This document shows positions 44,904 through 56,159 of a stretch of 64,000 nt of DNA, piece by piece. The notes beneath the pieces were generated by a model. The model did no database searches. It saw nothing but the letters and a program-made list of their open reading frames with translations, and was not told the origin of the DNA. Location of the stretch: NCBI GenBank assembly GCA_031763025.1, contig JASSKH010000001.1, positions 17,771,142 to 17,835,141 on the forward strand, given 5' to 3'. The translations under genes and the position numbers were made by a program. How positions within the stretch are numbered: position 1 is the first letter of the stretch; the number at the start of each line of letters is the position of its first letter. Origin of the DNA: Macrocystis pyrifera. Its lineage: Eukaryota; Sar; Phaeophyceae; Laminariales; Laminariaceae.

Positions 44904-46799
44904 TCTTTTTTCGCAGTGGTTTACGAGATACGACCTCCGGATGTTTTATCCATTTTTCGGCTAGCCCAGCCAGCACGTACGAGATGCTCGGCGTCCGTAC
45001 TGTATATTCCATATGCAGATAGATACAAAGCAATTAGTTGGGCAACAATCGATCGAGTTTAATCGACAGTACGAAGCGCCCGTGACTACGTTGATGCAGC
45101 AAGCTCACGGCAGCAAGCACGGGCAGCACATCGTACAGATACGTATCATAAGAAAACTCAGCTGGCACGAGACCTCCGCCGAGTCACCAAAAACATGTCA
45201 TTTGCAAGACGGTACTCGTACAGCTTCCGAAGCAGATGGATCCGTGTTTTAACTTTATTGCGGAGACACGTCACCGAGAAGGGTTGACTTACATATTTAC
45301 CATGTCCACGGGGGTTAGCAAAAACATATTCCAGGCATACCAGCAGCAGCAGCAGCAGCAGCAGTAGAACAGGACAGTAGAGGCACATACATAATAGCAG
45401 CACCAGAGCAGCGGAAGAGCAGCGGCAGCCACAGCCGCAGCAGTAGCCGCACATCATGCAGGCCCGAGGCAGCTCCTCGCACAACAATCGGGGGAGGGGA
45501 ACCCGGTAGCCCACGAGGAGGAAGAAGCACGACGTCGTCGTCGTATCTCGTCGTAACCGGTAAATATCCATTACTTCAACTTTTTCTTGGCGGTTACACT
45601 ATACAAAATGAAAAAGCCTTCACAATACAATCAAACCTCCACGCCTCATGTGGTACTCGTGCCCAATGGGAATGACTAATGGCAATCATTGCCATTGCTG
45701 CTGCCTGCTGCGTCTAAAGCAAAAACAAAATCATAGACATTGTTTGTACCTCCACCACTGTACCGCTCCTCCCGTAGCGTAGGCTCATTCTACTCGGTCG
45801 AACCCAAAGACCCCGTCTGCTTTGCTTCACGGAGCCTGGTCGCCCGGCGTGCGCAGCAGCCGAAGAGGCTCGTGACGCTCGTTTCCCGACCATATGATAA
45901 CCTACGAACCTCAATTTTTTTGCGCTAAACTCGTGCTTTCACACGTAAATTAGCCCGAAACGGAATTTTGACGCACTTTTCTGGAACGCCCAACCCTCAA
46001 CGCACAAGCAACAGCAGAGCATGAGACTGGCCACCCCAGCCCATACTCTCCACACACCTGCCTCCATGATCTGTCGAAAGCCGCGAAGGATTTGGTCTCT
46101 CCCGTTTCGGCCATAGGAGAAGAGGTCCAATCTCGGTGCTGGCAACGAAAACAGAATATGTTTACCGTCACGAGCGAGCATAGACGTCCGTTGACGACAC
46201 ATTTGCCCCTTGACAGGCAGCCGTCAAAGACATCCCAATACTCAAAACTATTATTTAAGGAGAGGTTTTGACGGGTCAAAGGCAGGCTTGAGGGGGCAAA
46301 CCTTGGCCGTTTACCAAAATCTTTGGTCACGAGCCTGTGATAAATGAGGGGTCGACCACTCAACTCGTCTAACTCGCAGATGATGTATTTATAAAATGAT
46401 TTTGCAAGAAACGAGCACAGCACACCAGGCCACAGCTGTCAAGGACATCCTGAATAAAAACTAGAATATTTTGGAAGAGGATTTGACGGGCCAAGAGTAG
46501 GCCTGGCGGGGCAAAGGTAGGGCGACAACCAGATTGTTTGGACACAAGAGTGTGATAAATCAAGTATGGACCACTCAACTGTTGCAGGTAACAGTTGACG
46601 AATTCACTCCCGGCTACCCGGCAGCGAGGACTCGGCGCAAGCACGTCCGAAGCTGCCCCCGATACAGTCGGGATGAGTGATCACGATGAGGCAGTTTCGT
46701 CCCGTGATGTGAACCCCACCTCGCGCTCGCACGAACAATGCAAAAAAAAAACGTCTAAAAAACGCCGAGGAGCGCTGAGAACACAGGGCCAACAACATC

Positions 46800-48192
46800 G
46801 TAAATCTATCTATCTGTATTTTGGATCGTATCTTGCCTTGGCCTCAGATCATCTGGCAGGCGGTGTGTAGGTTGTTTAGTTTGCTCCTGTCAAGTACGCT
46901 GCCACGGTGTGCTTGTATCATACCAGTATAATTTACAGTCGATGGCGCAGTTTCCGGTCAGCTTCCACAGGCAACATCAGCTACAAGATAAACGACACCT
47001 ATATACCAGTCTGCATCAGTACGCATAGTGTCATGAGTTCGGCTCCGATGCTTTATTCTGGCGTTCCGGACCGTTGGAGTGCCCTACTCGATCACTGCGC
47101 TCAGTGGATCACGTCCATATTTCTGGACGGTGGATCCCTCAGTTAGTGGATCACACTGACGTTTAAAGCACGGAGATCATCGACGTAGTACTGTGTAGTA
47201 GCATTGGTATATATGACTGCTAGACTAATTATGCCCGCCGTTCCTAATGTCTTGAAAATAACTACGAGTATTTCAATTTTCACAAAAAGTTGGTTAGAGC
47301 CCTTTCGATACTGCAGTATCGCTTTGAGGACCAACCCCTCAAATTCTGAGTAGTTCGTCCCCAAACTGAGACTGCGGTACGAAACGGGTTACGGGGACAA
47401 TGGAACCCAAGCGTCCCGTGTACACCGTACGTATTGATTTGTTTGACCGTATTTTCGAAAATAACTGAACGTTCTAAACCGGGATTGTCGTATGTACCCC
47501 CAATGAGAGGCCGGCAGCTGTTTGGAGTTCATCGGAGATCACACTGTGTGGCATGAATTTGACAAGGGGTACATTGGCGCGGTCAGCGCGGCTTGGTCCT
47601 TCGGCACCATGGCTTACCCACAGAGTGAGGGCGTTACCAGGGTCCTCAAGTAAATCACCGGCGACGACCAACCCATGTCATCGTCCCGTACTCTAGACGT
47701 TATGTGGATGGGCCCTTTCGAAAGACATACGAAGACCCCCCTCAGACTTAGAGCGTTGCTGTCGTGTGAGGAGCGGATTAATTTATCGCGGGGGTTCCAA
47801 TTACCACGTACAAATAAACGTTCAGCCCAAAATGTGGTTATCTCCCGAACAGACTTCTTGTGTCCTTACCGCGGAACGATATGAGCGGCGTAGATGTACC
47901 GACCCACACACATGACCATAAATGCCTTCCACCCGCGAGATTCACCACTACTGCTACTGCTGCCTTGATGTATGGTCGATTACCTCCGGTGGAACTGGCG
48001 CGCGGTACTCTGTACCGCAGTAGCACTCATCATTTTCTTGTCGAGGGCTTGCATCATTGGTGTATGCCTAGAAGCTTCCCACGCCAAAGGAAATACCAGA
48101 TTAGCCAGTGTTTGGCGCTGCGGTTCTTCCTGGGTTCGACATATTTTGGGAATATGTCCAAGAGCAAAAATAGCTCCCGATGAGACGTATAC
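46800..48192 (+). repeat. long dispersed repeat, copy 1, right part
   Basis: Aligns with 55400-56159 and then, across the hAT-like insertion, with 58655-59330: ATCATACCAGTA near 46918 and 55530, GATCACACTGAC at 47151 and 55770, GCGGTCAGCGCG at 47580 and 58703, TTACCGCGGAACGATATGA at 47866 and 59015. The piggyBac-like MITE at 47300-47388 is inside it. Frames of up to 166 residues around 47.9-48.5 kb are not conserved between copies. Confidence 0.85.
47300..47388. mobile_element. piggyBac-like MITE, copy 3 (89 bp)
   Basis: CCCTTTCGATACTGCAGT at the left and ACTGCGGTACGAAACGGG at the right pair as inverted repeats. It sits at the same place in the long repeat as the 55926 copy, so it was present before the repeat was duplicated. 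Confidence 0.75.
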
Positions 48193-50556
48193 ATTAAACC
48201 ACAACAGCGATAGTAAGAACGACTGCATCGCCGTGACTGCCACGCTTCTCGCACAACCCTATCTCGAGATGCCAAAACGTGGACCCCCCACGACAACTTC
48301 AATCCAAGACTTCGTGTCCCAGCTGGCCGAGATGCACTCTCGGTGGAGATGCACTCTCGGCTGTGTGTGGCCTACACACAAGGAATTAAAGAGGACGAGC
48401 ACTCGGAGAACCTTTGCGCTTAAACCGGAGACCTCCGAGAAACCGGCGTGCCCTGTGTCGTCGTCACTCTAGAGGGCCCTACCACCATGGCCGTACCGAG
48501 CAGCACAGTGCTGGTGGCTATTACTTTCAACGCCCACATTTTTTAATCACTCTAGGGGGAAAGGTTGCCGAACGGAGACGTTAGATCTGACTGCCGCTTT
48601 CATGGCAACAATGCGGGAGTTGGTGGTTGCGATCAGCACTCGTTCGTAACGGTGGTTTGGAGGGAAATCCTCGCCATCCTGAGAGCTCACCACCTTTGCA
48701 GGTGATTGATATGTTTTGGGTAGCGTTTTTAGGGGTGGTTTGTTCTGTTTTTTATTTGCTGTCCTTCGTTTCGCTTCGCTGGTTGGGCAAGGAGACGACG
48801 ATTTGTTCGACACCAGGTTTCGAGCAAAAATGCAGGCAATTATGAAACACAACGGGGTTAATGACTAGTTTTCCTTTTGATTGATTCGTTTTCTTGGCAA
48901 TTTTTCGACCAGCGGGTGGAAATCTCTCAAACCTTTTTTCGATTGACCACGAAAGCTATTTTCCGCTCATGATCGAATTCATAATTTGTTTTTGCCTTGT
49001 TTAGTCACTTGTTCATTTCAAAGATATTGGTGGGCCAACATTTACTGGATTTATCGTGGGCCAAGCGTGTACAAGGACGCATAATCCCGTTCGGTTATAA
49101 ATGTTTCTGGCACTTAATTTTGATCGCGTGTTGTGATACATTGTTTTTGATTATTGGATATATATACTGACTACATATTGACTATTTGTGCATTTTCAGC
49201 TGATGTTTTTACTTGATCACGATTACTTGAACACTGTACACGTTTTGAATGGATAACTTGTTTTTGATGTAGCCCTCAACAAATGTGCCTGCAACGCAAC
49301 ACATGTCTCTTTCCAAGAGCAATACTGTCGTGAAACAATAGGCTCTCTACAAATACATGCAAGTTGCAGAGAAGGTGCAGTACAAGCCGCAGGCGGGCTG
49401 TTGGGGTGATGGAGGAATTCCCCGCACATTTATCCCGATATTGCCACGCACGCCCGCAAGCGTCTTGCGGGTGAAGCGCCATTTATCGTGTCCGAAGAAG
49501 TCATCGCGGCAGGCGCAATGTTTTGCTTAATAGAAACACAATTGTCTGGGCGCGGAAAATGTGTGAGCCATGGTAATATTACCTGAAAGCATACAGCACA
49601 ACCCTTGGTAGAACGTGTTTTAACCGAAGCATGAAATACTATGCACTAGGTAACAAAGTGTCTCGTACCTACTGGTTGAAGTACGGCTAAGGACGCGGCA
49701 GGTGTGCGTGCAGGCCATCTGTGGTGTCGTCAGTACCCGAATTGTGGCGAAATAGCATTCACCAAGGCTGGTTGTCTAATACAACTCGCGGCAACCCTCT
49801 AACATCGTTTCTCTGGTACCCCTGTGTTTCGCACTACTGACCGCGACAAAACAGGAGACTACTGTTACATACTATCTTGAAGCATGGTCCCGATCTGGTC
49901 AGCGAGCGTGTATGGTGCAATGCCTCCCCCAAATCATTGGTGTCCTCCAACTCACGCAGTTCGTAGCGCTAGTCAGCACCATGGTACACCTGACTTCACT
50001 TGAACAACAACCCTCCGGTATAAACACCGCACACACGAAGTACAACCCGTCAAACTCATCGACCGGCTGCTTGTAAGAAAGTCTTCGTAGCTTCTCATGT
50101 TTTGCGGGACCGGTTTCCACCTCGTATGAACTCCCATTCCTTGACATTGGCCACTCAGTCCTGTCGGTCTCAAGTGCGTTGCTAGTGCTTCAAGTACCGC
50201 TCTTCATGTTTTCCCCGTTGATGGTCCAGGCGGCGTGGACATCTAGAAAGTCTACTGAGCAATCCGCAGAGTTCATGCAATCAACATCAAGACGATTAAA
50301 AGAGACAAGCGAGAAGAGCCTCAGGCTAGTTGGATACGACATTTCTCGCGATGGAATACTTGTGCCGTACCTCAGGATGACCACCCAATGCCTGACACCA
50401 ACGCTGATACACGATTATCACATATTCTATCAATCAACCATAATCCCAGTGTCGTCGAAGCAAACTCTACTTAAAGCGTTTCAAGGACAGTTTCTTCTGG
50501 TACATGAGGCAAGCCTCTGCTATACCGTACGTGCCTTCTACTGTCCGCGACCGTCA
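48193..50556. other. anonymous DNA downstream of the cysteine-rich gene
   Basis: Short frames only. A hydrophobic plus-strand stretch near 48715-48790 and its antisense frame carry no recognisable domain. The last few hundred bases before 50556 form the 3' flank of the minus-strand gene. Confidence 0.3.
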
Positions 50557-51807
50557 TTACGTTTCTCCCGGCACTTCGACGAACGCTGGCAGCCTACCCA
50601 AACCAGACGTTTCCTCGAGGTGGACCGGATGAGGCTCAACGTTCGCTGGCGGTGTCGTGAGGTGGGCAGGCGGCGTCTGTAGATATGCTGCAAACTCTTG
50701 GCCGGATTTCATCTCTGCATCATCTGTGAGTATCGCGGGTGCAGTACTGGGGACTTTCGCTGAAGTTTGTTTGTCGCAGTCATCAGGGGTACGGTCGCTG
50801 CGGTAGCAGTCGTAGTCGCAGTCGCGGAGGCACCTACGGAACAAACCGTACACAATAAGAGCACCCCACCATATGCCCGCATACGTGGCACCGTCTTGAC
50901 CACCCCAAATTACAACACCGGAGGACCAAGCCGCCATCCAGAGGAACCCAAAAACCACTTTTAAAATATTGCAGCAAGTTTTGTTAGGGTCACTGGCTTT
51001 AAGGCTAAACAACCCCCAACTGAGCGTAGCGGCACCCAAGGAGCCAAAGAAACCACCCACACCGACCGATATGCCGAGGTTGCACCAGCTCGGCCCACCG
51101 TGCGAGCACTTCGTTAGCCCGCGCTCTTTGCACTCCCAGTAGGAACAAACACTGCCATCGTTTAGCTCCTGGATGCACTCGCAAGTTGACATCTCTACCT
51201 CTTCAGCGCTCTCGATCAAGCCCGTCCACGCCTTGCAATATTCTGCTGAAGACGACGTCCTGACGCACTGGTACTCCTCGAACTCTTGGCCGCCGTCGGC
51301 CTCTGTTTCGACGCACCTCCAGGACGAGCAGTAAGTTCCCGTCTCGGCTTCATCGTCGCAGGCGCACCGTGTGACTTCTTGCTCCTGTGCGTACCAGCAG
51401 CTGCGAGTGTCGCCCTCACCGCTGCAAGTTTGAGTGGTGCTTACTTCGGTCTGGGCGCAGGTCCACGCGCTACAGTATTCATCGTTCGTGACGGACTCGC
51501 AGTCGCACGTGCCCACCTCGTACTCGTCAGCGCCTACCTCGTTTGCCGTCCATGACAAGCACGCCGTCGCGTTGCCTTCGGCGATAAAGCAGGTGCTGTT
51601 TCTGTTAAACGCTGTGCAGTCGTACATCTCTAGCTCATCGTCGTACATTGGACTCCCACCGAGATATTTTCCGCCTTCAGTGTAGTAGCCGGCGTCGGCC
51701 TTGAGTTGGGCTTGTCTCAAAGGGTAGTCCGGCAGTGATCCCCTCACTACCACGGTCGGCAGGAGTACCAATACTAGAAGAATATCACTCGCACCCATAC
51801 CGAACAT
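50557..51807 (-). CDS. secreted/membrane cysteine-rich protein with three membrane segments
   Basis: A single uninterrupted minus-strand frame. The first ATG is at 51807 (a second at 51798); 416 residues follow. Residues 1-23 look like a signal peptide (ILLVLVLLPTVVV). Residues about 60-235 are cysteine-rich and acidic, with repeated modules of a CxC pair followed by CSAWTC, CSSWRC, CKAWTG and CSYWEC (Trp-centred C-x2-W-x-C; the third has lost its second Cys). Potential N-glycosylation sites are at Asn 70 and 79. Three hydrophobic segments follow at about 244-268, 281-302 and 305-325. A short Cys/Asp-rich stretch (about 326-345) and a Pro-rich C-terminal tail end the protein. The layout suggests a glycosylated extracellular or lumenal domain anchored in a membrane. 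I do not recognise a named family. No intron is needed; an upstream non-coding exon cannot be excluded. Confidence 0.8.
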   Translation of the reverse strand: MFGMGASDILLVLVLLPTVVVRGSLPDYPLRQAQLKADAGYYTEGGKYLGGSPMYDDELEMYDCTAFNRNSTCFIAEGNATACLSWTANEVGADEYEVGTCDCESVTNDEYCSAWTCAQTEVSTTQTCSGEGDTRSCWYAQEQEVTRCACDDEAETGTYCSSWRCVETEADGGQEFEEYQCVRTSSSAEYCKAWTGLIESAEEVEMSTCECIQELNDGSVCSYWECKERGLTKCSHGGPSWCNLGISVGVGGFFGSLGAATLSWGLFSLKASDPNKTCCNILKVVFGFLWMAAWSSGVVIWGGQDGATYAGIWWGALIVYGLFRRCLRDCDYDCYRSDRTPDDCDKQTSAKVPSTAPAILTDDAEMKSGQEFAAYLQTPPAHLTTPPANVEPHPVHLEETSGLGRLPAFVEVPGET

Positions 51808-54549
51808 TGAAGAGTCCACCACGTTCCTGTTAAATAGATAAGGAGAAACCGACACAGTCTGTAAAGAAGGCGAGGAACATATCGTAGCGGTCCAACGGGT
51901 ATGTGAACAGCAACACCTACCGTACGAGAGTGTTTCGAAAACCTATAATTCCGGCACGAGCTCGACATCACTATATTTACATACAGGTCGGTCTGTGTAC
52001 AGCTGGATTTTTTGTGATTCCATACACAGTCCGTGAACACATAATTACTCCGCCACAGCCCCTGAACAACGGTGCGCATACCCGTTCGTACTGCAATGAA
52101 AGGTCACAGCATTGAAATCCATATATTTCCGGCGAAATGTACGTTTTTTCGCGATCTCTTGAAACTCACCGCTACATCATGCCAAACACAATGAGGGCGA
52201 CAAGAAAACGGGGCTGTCAACTGGGAAACAACAGCCCACATGTTCGCAGGAAGATCGCACGTGCCATTCAATGATCTGCAGAGTAAGTGTGTATCGCAAT
52301 CAGTTGGGACCTTTAGTTTCATGAGCATCGGTATTCTGTCAGTTTTTCCAAAGCACGGACGCTGTGATCCTCATGTGCTTTACGAGGTGCAGATATATCG
52401 CCTCGAGTAACTCGGGCGTGCTGATGCATATTGCTGGAAGTGATCGGTGAAGTTACGGACAGCAGCCGACAAGTGAAAATCAGTTCAATTCAGCAATGAT
52501 ATACAAAGATGCTGCTCTATCAATTCGCAATGATATACTACACTATACACGAAGAAAATTGTCGTATCGTCCACATTTTACATGTCACATGATTCAGAAC
52601 TTGGCCGTGACTACGGATGGACCTTGTAGATCTAGCGAATGGGATATATCAACTTCTGACGAAAGCTATGATATTTGTATACTAGCAAAATATACTGTAC
52701 ACATGTACTTGATGTGCTTAAGAGACACCCGCCTACTGGTTTGTATTACCACATAATCTGGAACAAGCCCTGTTTCTGCACGGTACTACGCTGCGGGTCG
52801 ACCAATGACAGAACCACAAAATATCTGAAAGCTGGCAGGTTTTGGGACACAAAGAAGAAGTGATTGTTGGTAATTGGTGCTCAGCGGCGAACGCAACACT
52901 GGATCCTACCGGTACAAAATATTTAGGATAGTGATGCGAAAAGCTTCCAAGGCCTGTTCGTGTTACGTCTACTGTAGGAGAACCCATACGGTAGTAAAGT
53001 AGTGCATACCCACAATTCAACCTAAACTATAAGTAGTCCTTCTGCAGAGGTCGGTGCAAGCTCGAAGAACTCATCAAAGAGCGGTAGACGTTGCTAGGAT
53101 CCAGGAGTGGTGAAATATGTGACCATTGCAAAGAACAGAAAAATATATACATTTCAAATAAAGTACATGATGTGTTGTATTAAACTTCAATTTTCCAGCG
53201 AAGACGGCGTGGGTTCGGCATCAACATCAAACAGTACATACGAAGGGTGCTCTATGCAAGTGTTCAAAGGAATCCCTCCTCTATCGTCCAGCGAGATGTT
53301 CCAACCACGTTCTATCTCTGCACGGCTGCTGAGATAGGAGTTGGTTTTTCGAAAAGGTGGCCTCTGATATTCTACGTACACTACGAGCTGGGCCGGGCAA
53401 GACGCAAACATAAAATGGCTGGACCGGATTTAGAGACGGTTTTTTTTGCGAATCAAAAACTGTTCAATGTTGACACGTCCTTTCGATTAGCATAACAAAC
53501 TTCTTTACGGGCGTTTGGCGGGAATACATTAATACTTTTTTCGTGAACTAGCTCGAGAATGGTATAATTTGCATATATAACTTTTGCCACAAAGTGATGA
53601 AAATAAAAACAAAATGATGCATGATCGTGATTACATATGTTATACTAGTAATAATAAAAAACACGTGTCACAGTTTCAGGTTCTGATACGCCAAAAACCG
53701 GCTCGGAAATCGCAATGTTCAATTTTGACCTCAGACTACCTCTTAAGAACGGTAGACGAAAACCGACGTATAAAACGGAATTACCATTTGTACGCGCCTT
53801 CACATGTTTTAGACCCGGAGTCAGACCGAATTACTGTTTCGCTCTTCTCAGGATACCAACAGTGTGTTGGTGAAAAGTATCTACGCACACAGAGTTTTTC
53901 TTTTTTCTTGAAAACGTTTACCACCTAAATAAACTGTTCACAAATATTCCGAAACCTTGTGCACCGTACGGCGCCGTCGCACCATGTGTTGCATGCAGCA
54001 GTACACGTACTAAAGCAATACAAACAATGCTTCGTGGGTACACTGCAAGTATCTGCTATCCTGAAGAGTCCAACGTGTGCGCAAGCGTTTCGTCCCGGGA
54101 GTCACAGCGGCCGTGGTTTTTTTTTTTGTCTCTTCTCTCCTTTACGTTTGGTCAAGTTGAGGAACAGCCGCCACTTGCCACTACTGCGCTGTTCTAGATA
54201 GCAGACAGGGCTGGACGTCTTAAGCCACTTGTGCGTGGCTGCGAGAGAGTCGCTGGGAGCTTCGCTGACGCTCTGCATTGCACGACCTGCTGTGTTGCGT
54301 GCGAACTTTGATCGTGTGTGTCTGCTTTGTGGTTGAAGATATATTTTGCTGTAATTCCGCCGCAAAAAAAATCGGTTTCATTATTTCTTGCCTGCCTAAA
54401 ACCTGTGTGACACGCGGAGGATACACTTGGTTGGACCAGTCAATATGTGCAAAAGCGCCGTGATTGGCTGATTAGGACGATATTCCCAACTCCGTTCAAT
54501 TCTTCGTCAATAAAAAGTTATGGTAGGACAAACGAAAGTGTGTTTCCTG
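51808..54549. other. anonymous DNA upstream of the cysteine-rich gene
   Basis: The first few hundred bases would hold the promoter of the minus-strand gene; I could not identify a core motif. No other gene or element end was recognised; the stretch around 53.5-53.7 kb is AT-rich. Confidence 0.3.
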
Positions 54550-56159
54550 CCCGGCCCAGCTCGTAGGGTATAGTGAATACTGTGTTTCTGCTTTGCCAGT
54601 GGGGGGTACCAGTGACGCAGTAGTAGAGTTACGATTTGTGGTTTCCTGCTGGTAAAGCACCCAGGTATACATCTTCATTCGTAGAGTTTGAAGGGCGCAA
54701 CTACAGTATGAATGGAGAGATTGACAAAGCTTGGGCGAAGTCCGCACCTCGCAAAGAGTTGTTGTGTACATACACAGAGTTCTGCAGCAGTATGGAGTTC
54801 ACCAGTTGAAGTCGTCGATCCCTCCCCAGTGCAATTCAGTGTATATATCCTGTTTCGTTTTCTAGGGGCATTTTCATACAGCAGTATGACTAATACCTGA
54901 ACACTGCCTAGATCAGAGCACCGAGTACTCAGCAGCAGGGTTCACTTCATGAGAAGGAGTATTGAGGCACGATACAGTTGTTTGTTGCACGCCTACACGA
55001 TCGGGGTTAACCTGAGGGTTCATAGCACCAGGTACTACAGATAATCACTTTCATATCTTCTCCGCGTGTGTTCACCTGCTTTGACGTCTGTGGCCCTCGA
55101 CCACGGCTTGGCAGGACAGGACGGAGAGCTCTATTAATAGCGGTCTGTGCTATACACGAGCTCACCTCACACAAACTGGTACCAGTATCATCTTTTACAT
55201 TTCGTTCAGGATACGTATCCTCCGGTCGCTCAGTCACGTATGGGGTGTGTGACGTACCCCCTCGCGTGAAGGGAAAACCGTTTCAAAATTTGATTCGAAC
55301 CTCTGCGAATACCGATACATCGTCCAAAAGATTATTCACATGATTGATCCTGACGTTGTAGAATAGAAAAACATCTACCACGTACATACCGTATACATAC
55401 GTACATCTTGTATATCTTGGATCATATCTTAAAGTCTATTGATAGGTCTCAGATTACCTGGCAGGCGATGTGTAGGTTATTTGGTTGTTTGCCAATCAGG
55501 TACGCTGGCACAGACAGCAGTGTGCTGGTATCATACCAGTACAATTTACAGTCGATGGCACAGCTTTCCATCATCAGTTTTCCCACAGAGAAGTACCAGG
55601 TACAAGAATAACGACACACATACATCAGTATCAGTATGAATCGTGTCCTCTTCTCGGCTCTGATTTTTTGGCACGACGTTCCGGACCGTTGTAGAGCAAA
55701 AATCGACCACCGTGCTCAGTGGATCACGGCAATTTGTCTGGAGGGTAGATCCCCGACATACTTAGTGGATCACACTGACTTTTCAAGCGCGTAGATCACC
55801 GACTTCGTGGGTAGTAGTAGTGGATTGTGAATAAATGTATGAGTGCTGGACTAAGGGTGCATGCGGCTACTAATATCTTGAAAATAGCTTCGATTATTTT
55901 GAATATTAATGGAATTCGTTTTGAACCCTTTTAGAACTGTAATCCCGTTTCGGGGTCAAACCTCTTAATTTCTGAGTAGTTTGTCCCCAAAACTGGACTG
56001 TCGCACTAAAAGGGGACACTGGCACCTAACCGTCCCCTGCAGACCGTACGTATTGATTTATTCGACCGTATTTAAAAAAATAACTGAACGATATAAAACG
56101 CGACTGCTATCATACGTCTACCCAATAAGAGGCTCGCAGCAGGTGTTTGGAGTTCTGAG
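54550..56159 (+). repeat. long dispersed repeat, copy 2, left part
   Basis: Contiguous counterpart of 42755-43575 plus 46800 to about 47515. It lacks the 3.2-kb insertion of copy 1 and so shows the original junction near 55400. It includes the MITE at 55926-56015. Confidence 0.85.
55926..56015. mobile_element. piggyBac-like MITE, copy 4 (90 bp)
   Basis: CCCTTTTAGAACTGTAATCC at the left and GCACTAAAAGGGG at the right. Orthologous in position to the 47300 copy within the long repeat. Confidence 0.75.

Larger units (their letters stand above)
43810..45480. repeat. CAG-rich segmental duplication (two copies)
   Basis: 43810-44480 and 44980-45480 align: CGTCCGTACT, GATCGA.T..ATCGACRGTACGAAG, GCTGGCACGAGACCTCCGCC and AGACGGTACTCGT occur in both in order. 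Both end in CAG-rich stretches; the second has an uninterrupted (CAG)n at 45341-45365. The first copy has an extra segment of about 140 bp near 44270-44400. Confidence 0.8.
43576..46799. mobile_element. 3.2-kb insertion splitting the repeat copy
   Basis: Comparison with 55380-55440, where the two repeat parts are contiguous, shows about 3.2 kb of extra DNA here. It holds a CAG-rich duplication (43810-44480 and 44980-45480), MITE family 1 copy C, and short repeats at 46.2-46.6 kb. I see no transposase or terminal inverted repeats, so it may be a composite of several events. Confidence 0.6.

Noticed and set aside
47860..48472. Frames of 107 and 166 residues as possible genes
   Set aside because: They lie mostly in the long dispersed repeat and are not conserved in the corresponding DNA of the second copy at 58.9-59.3 kb.
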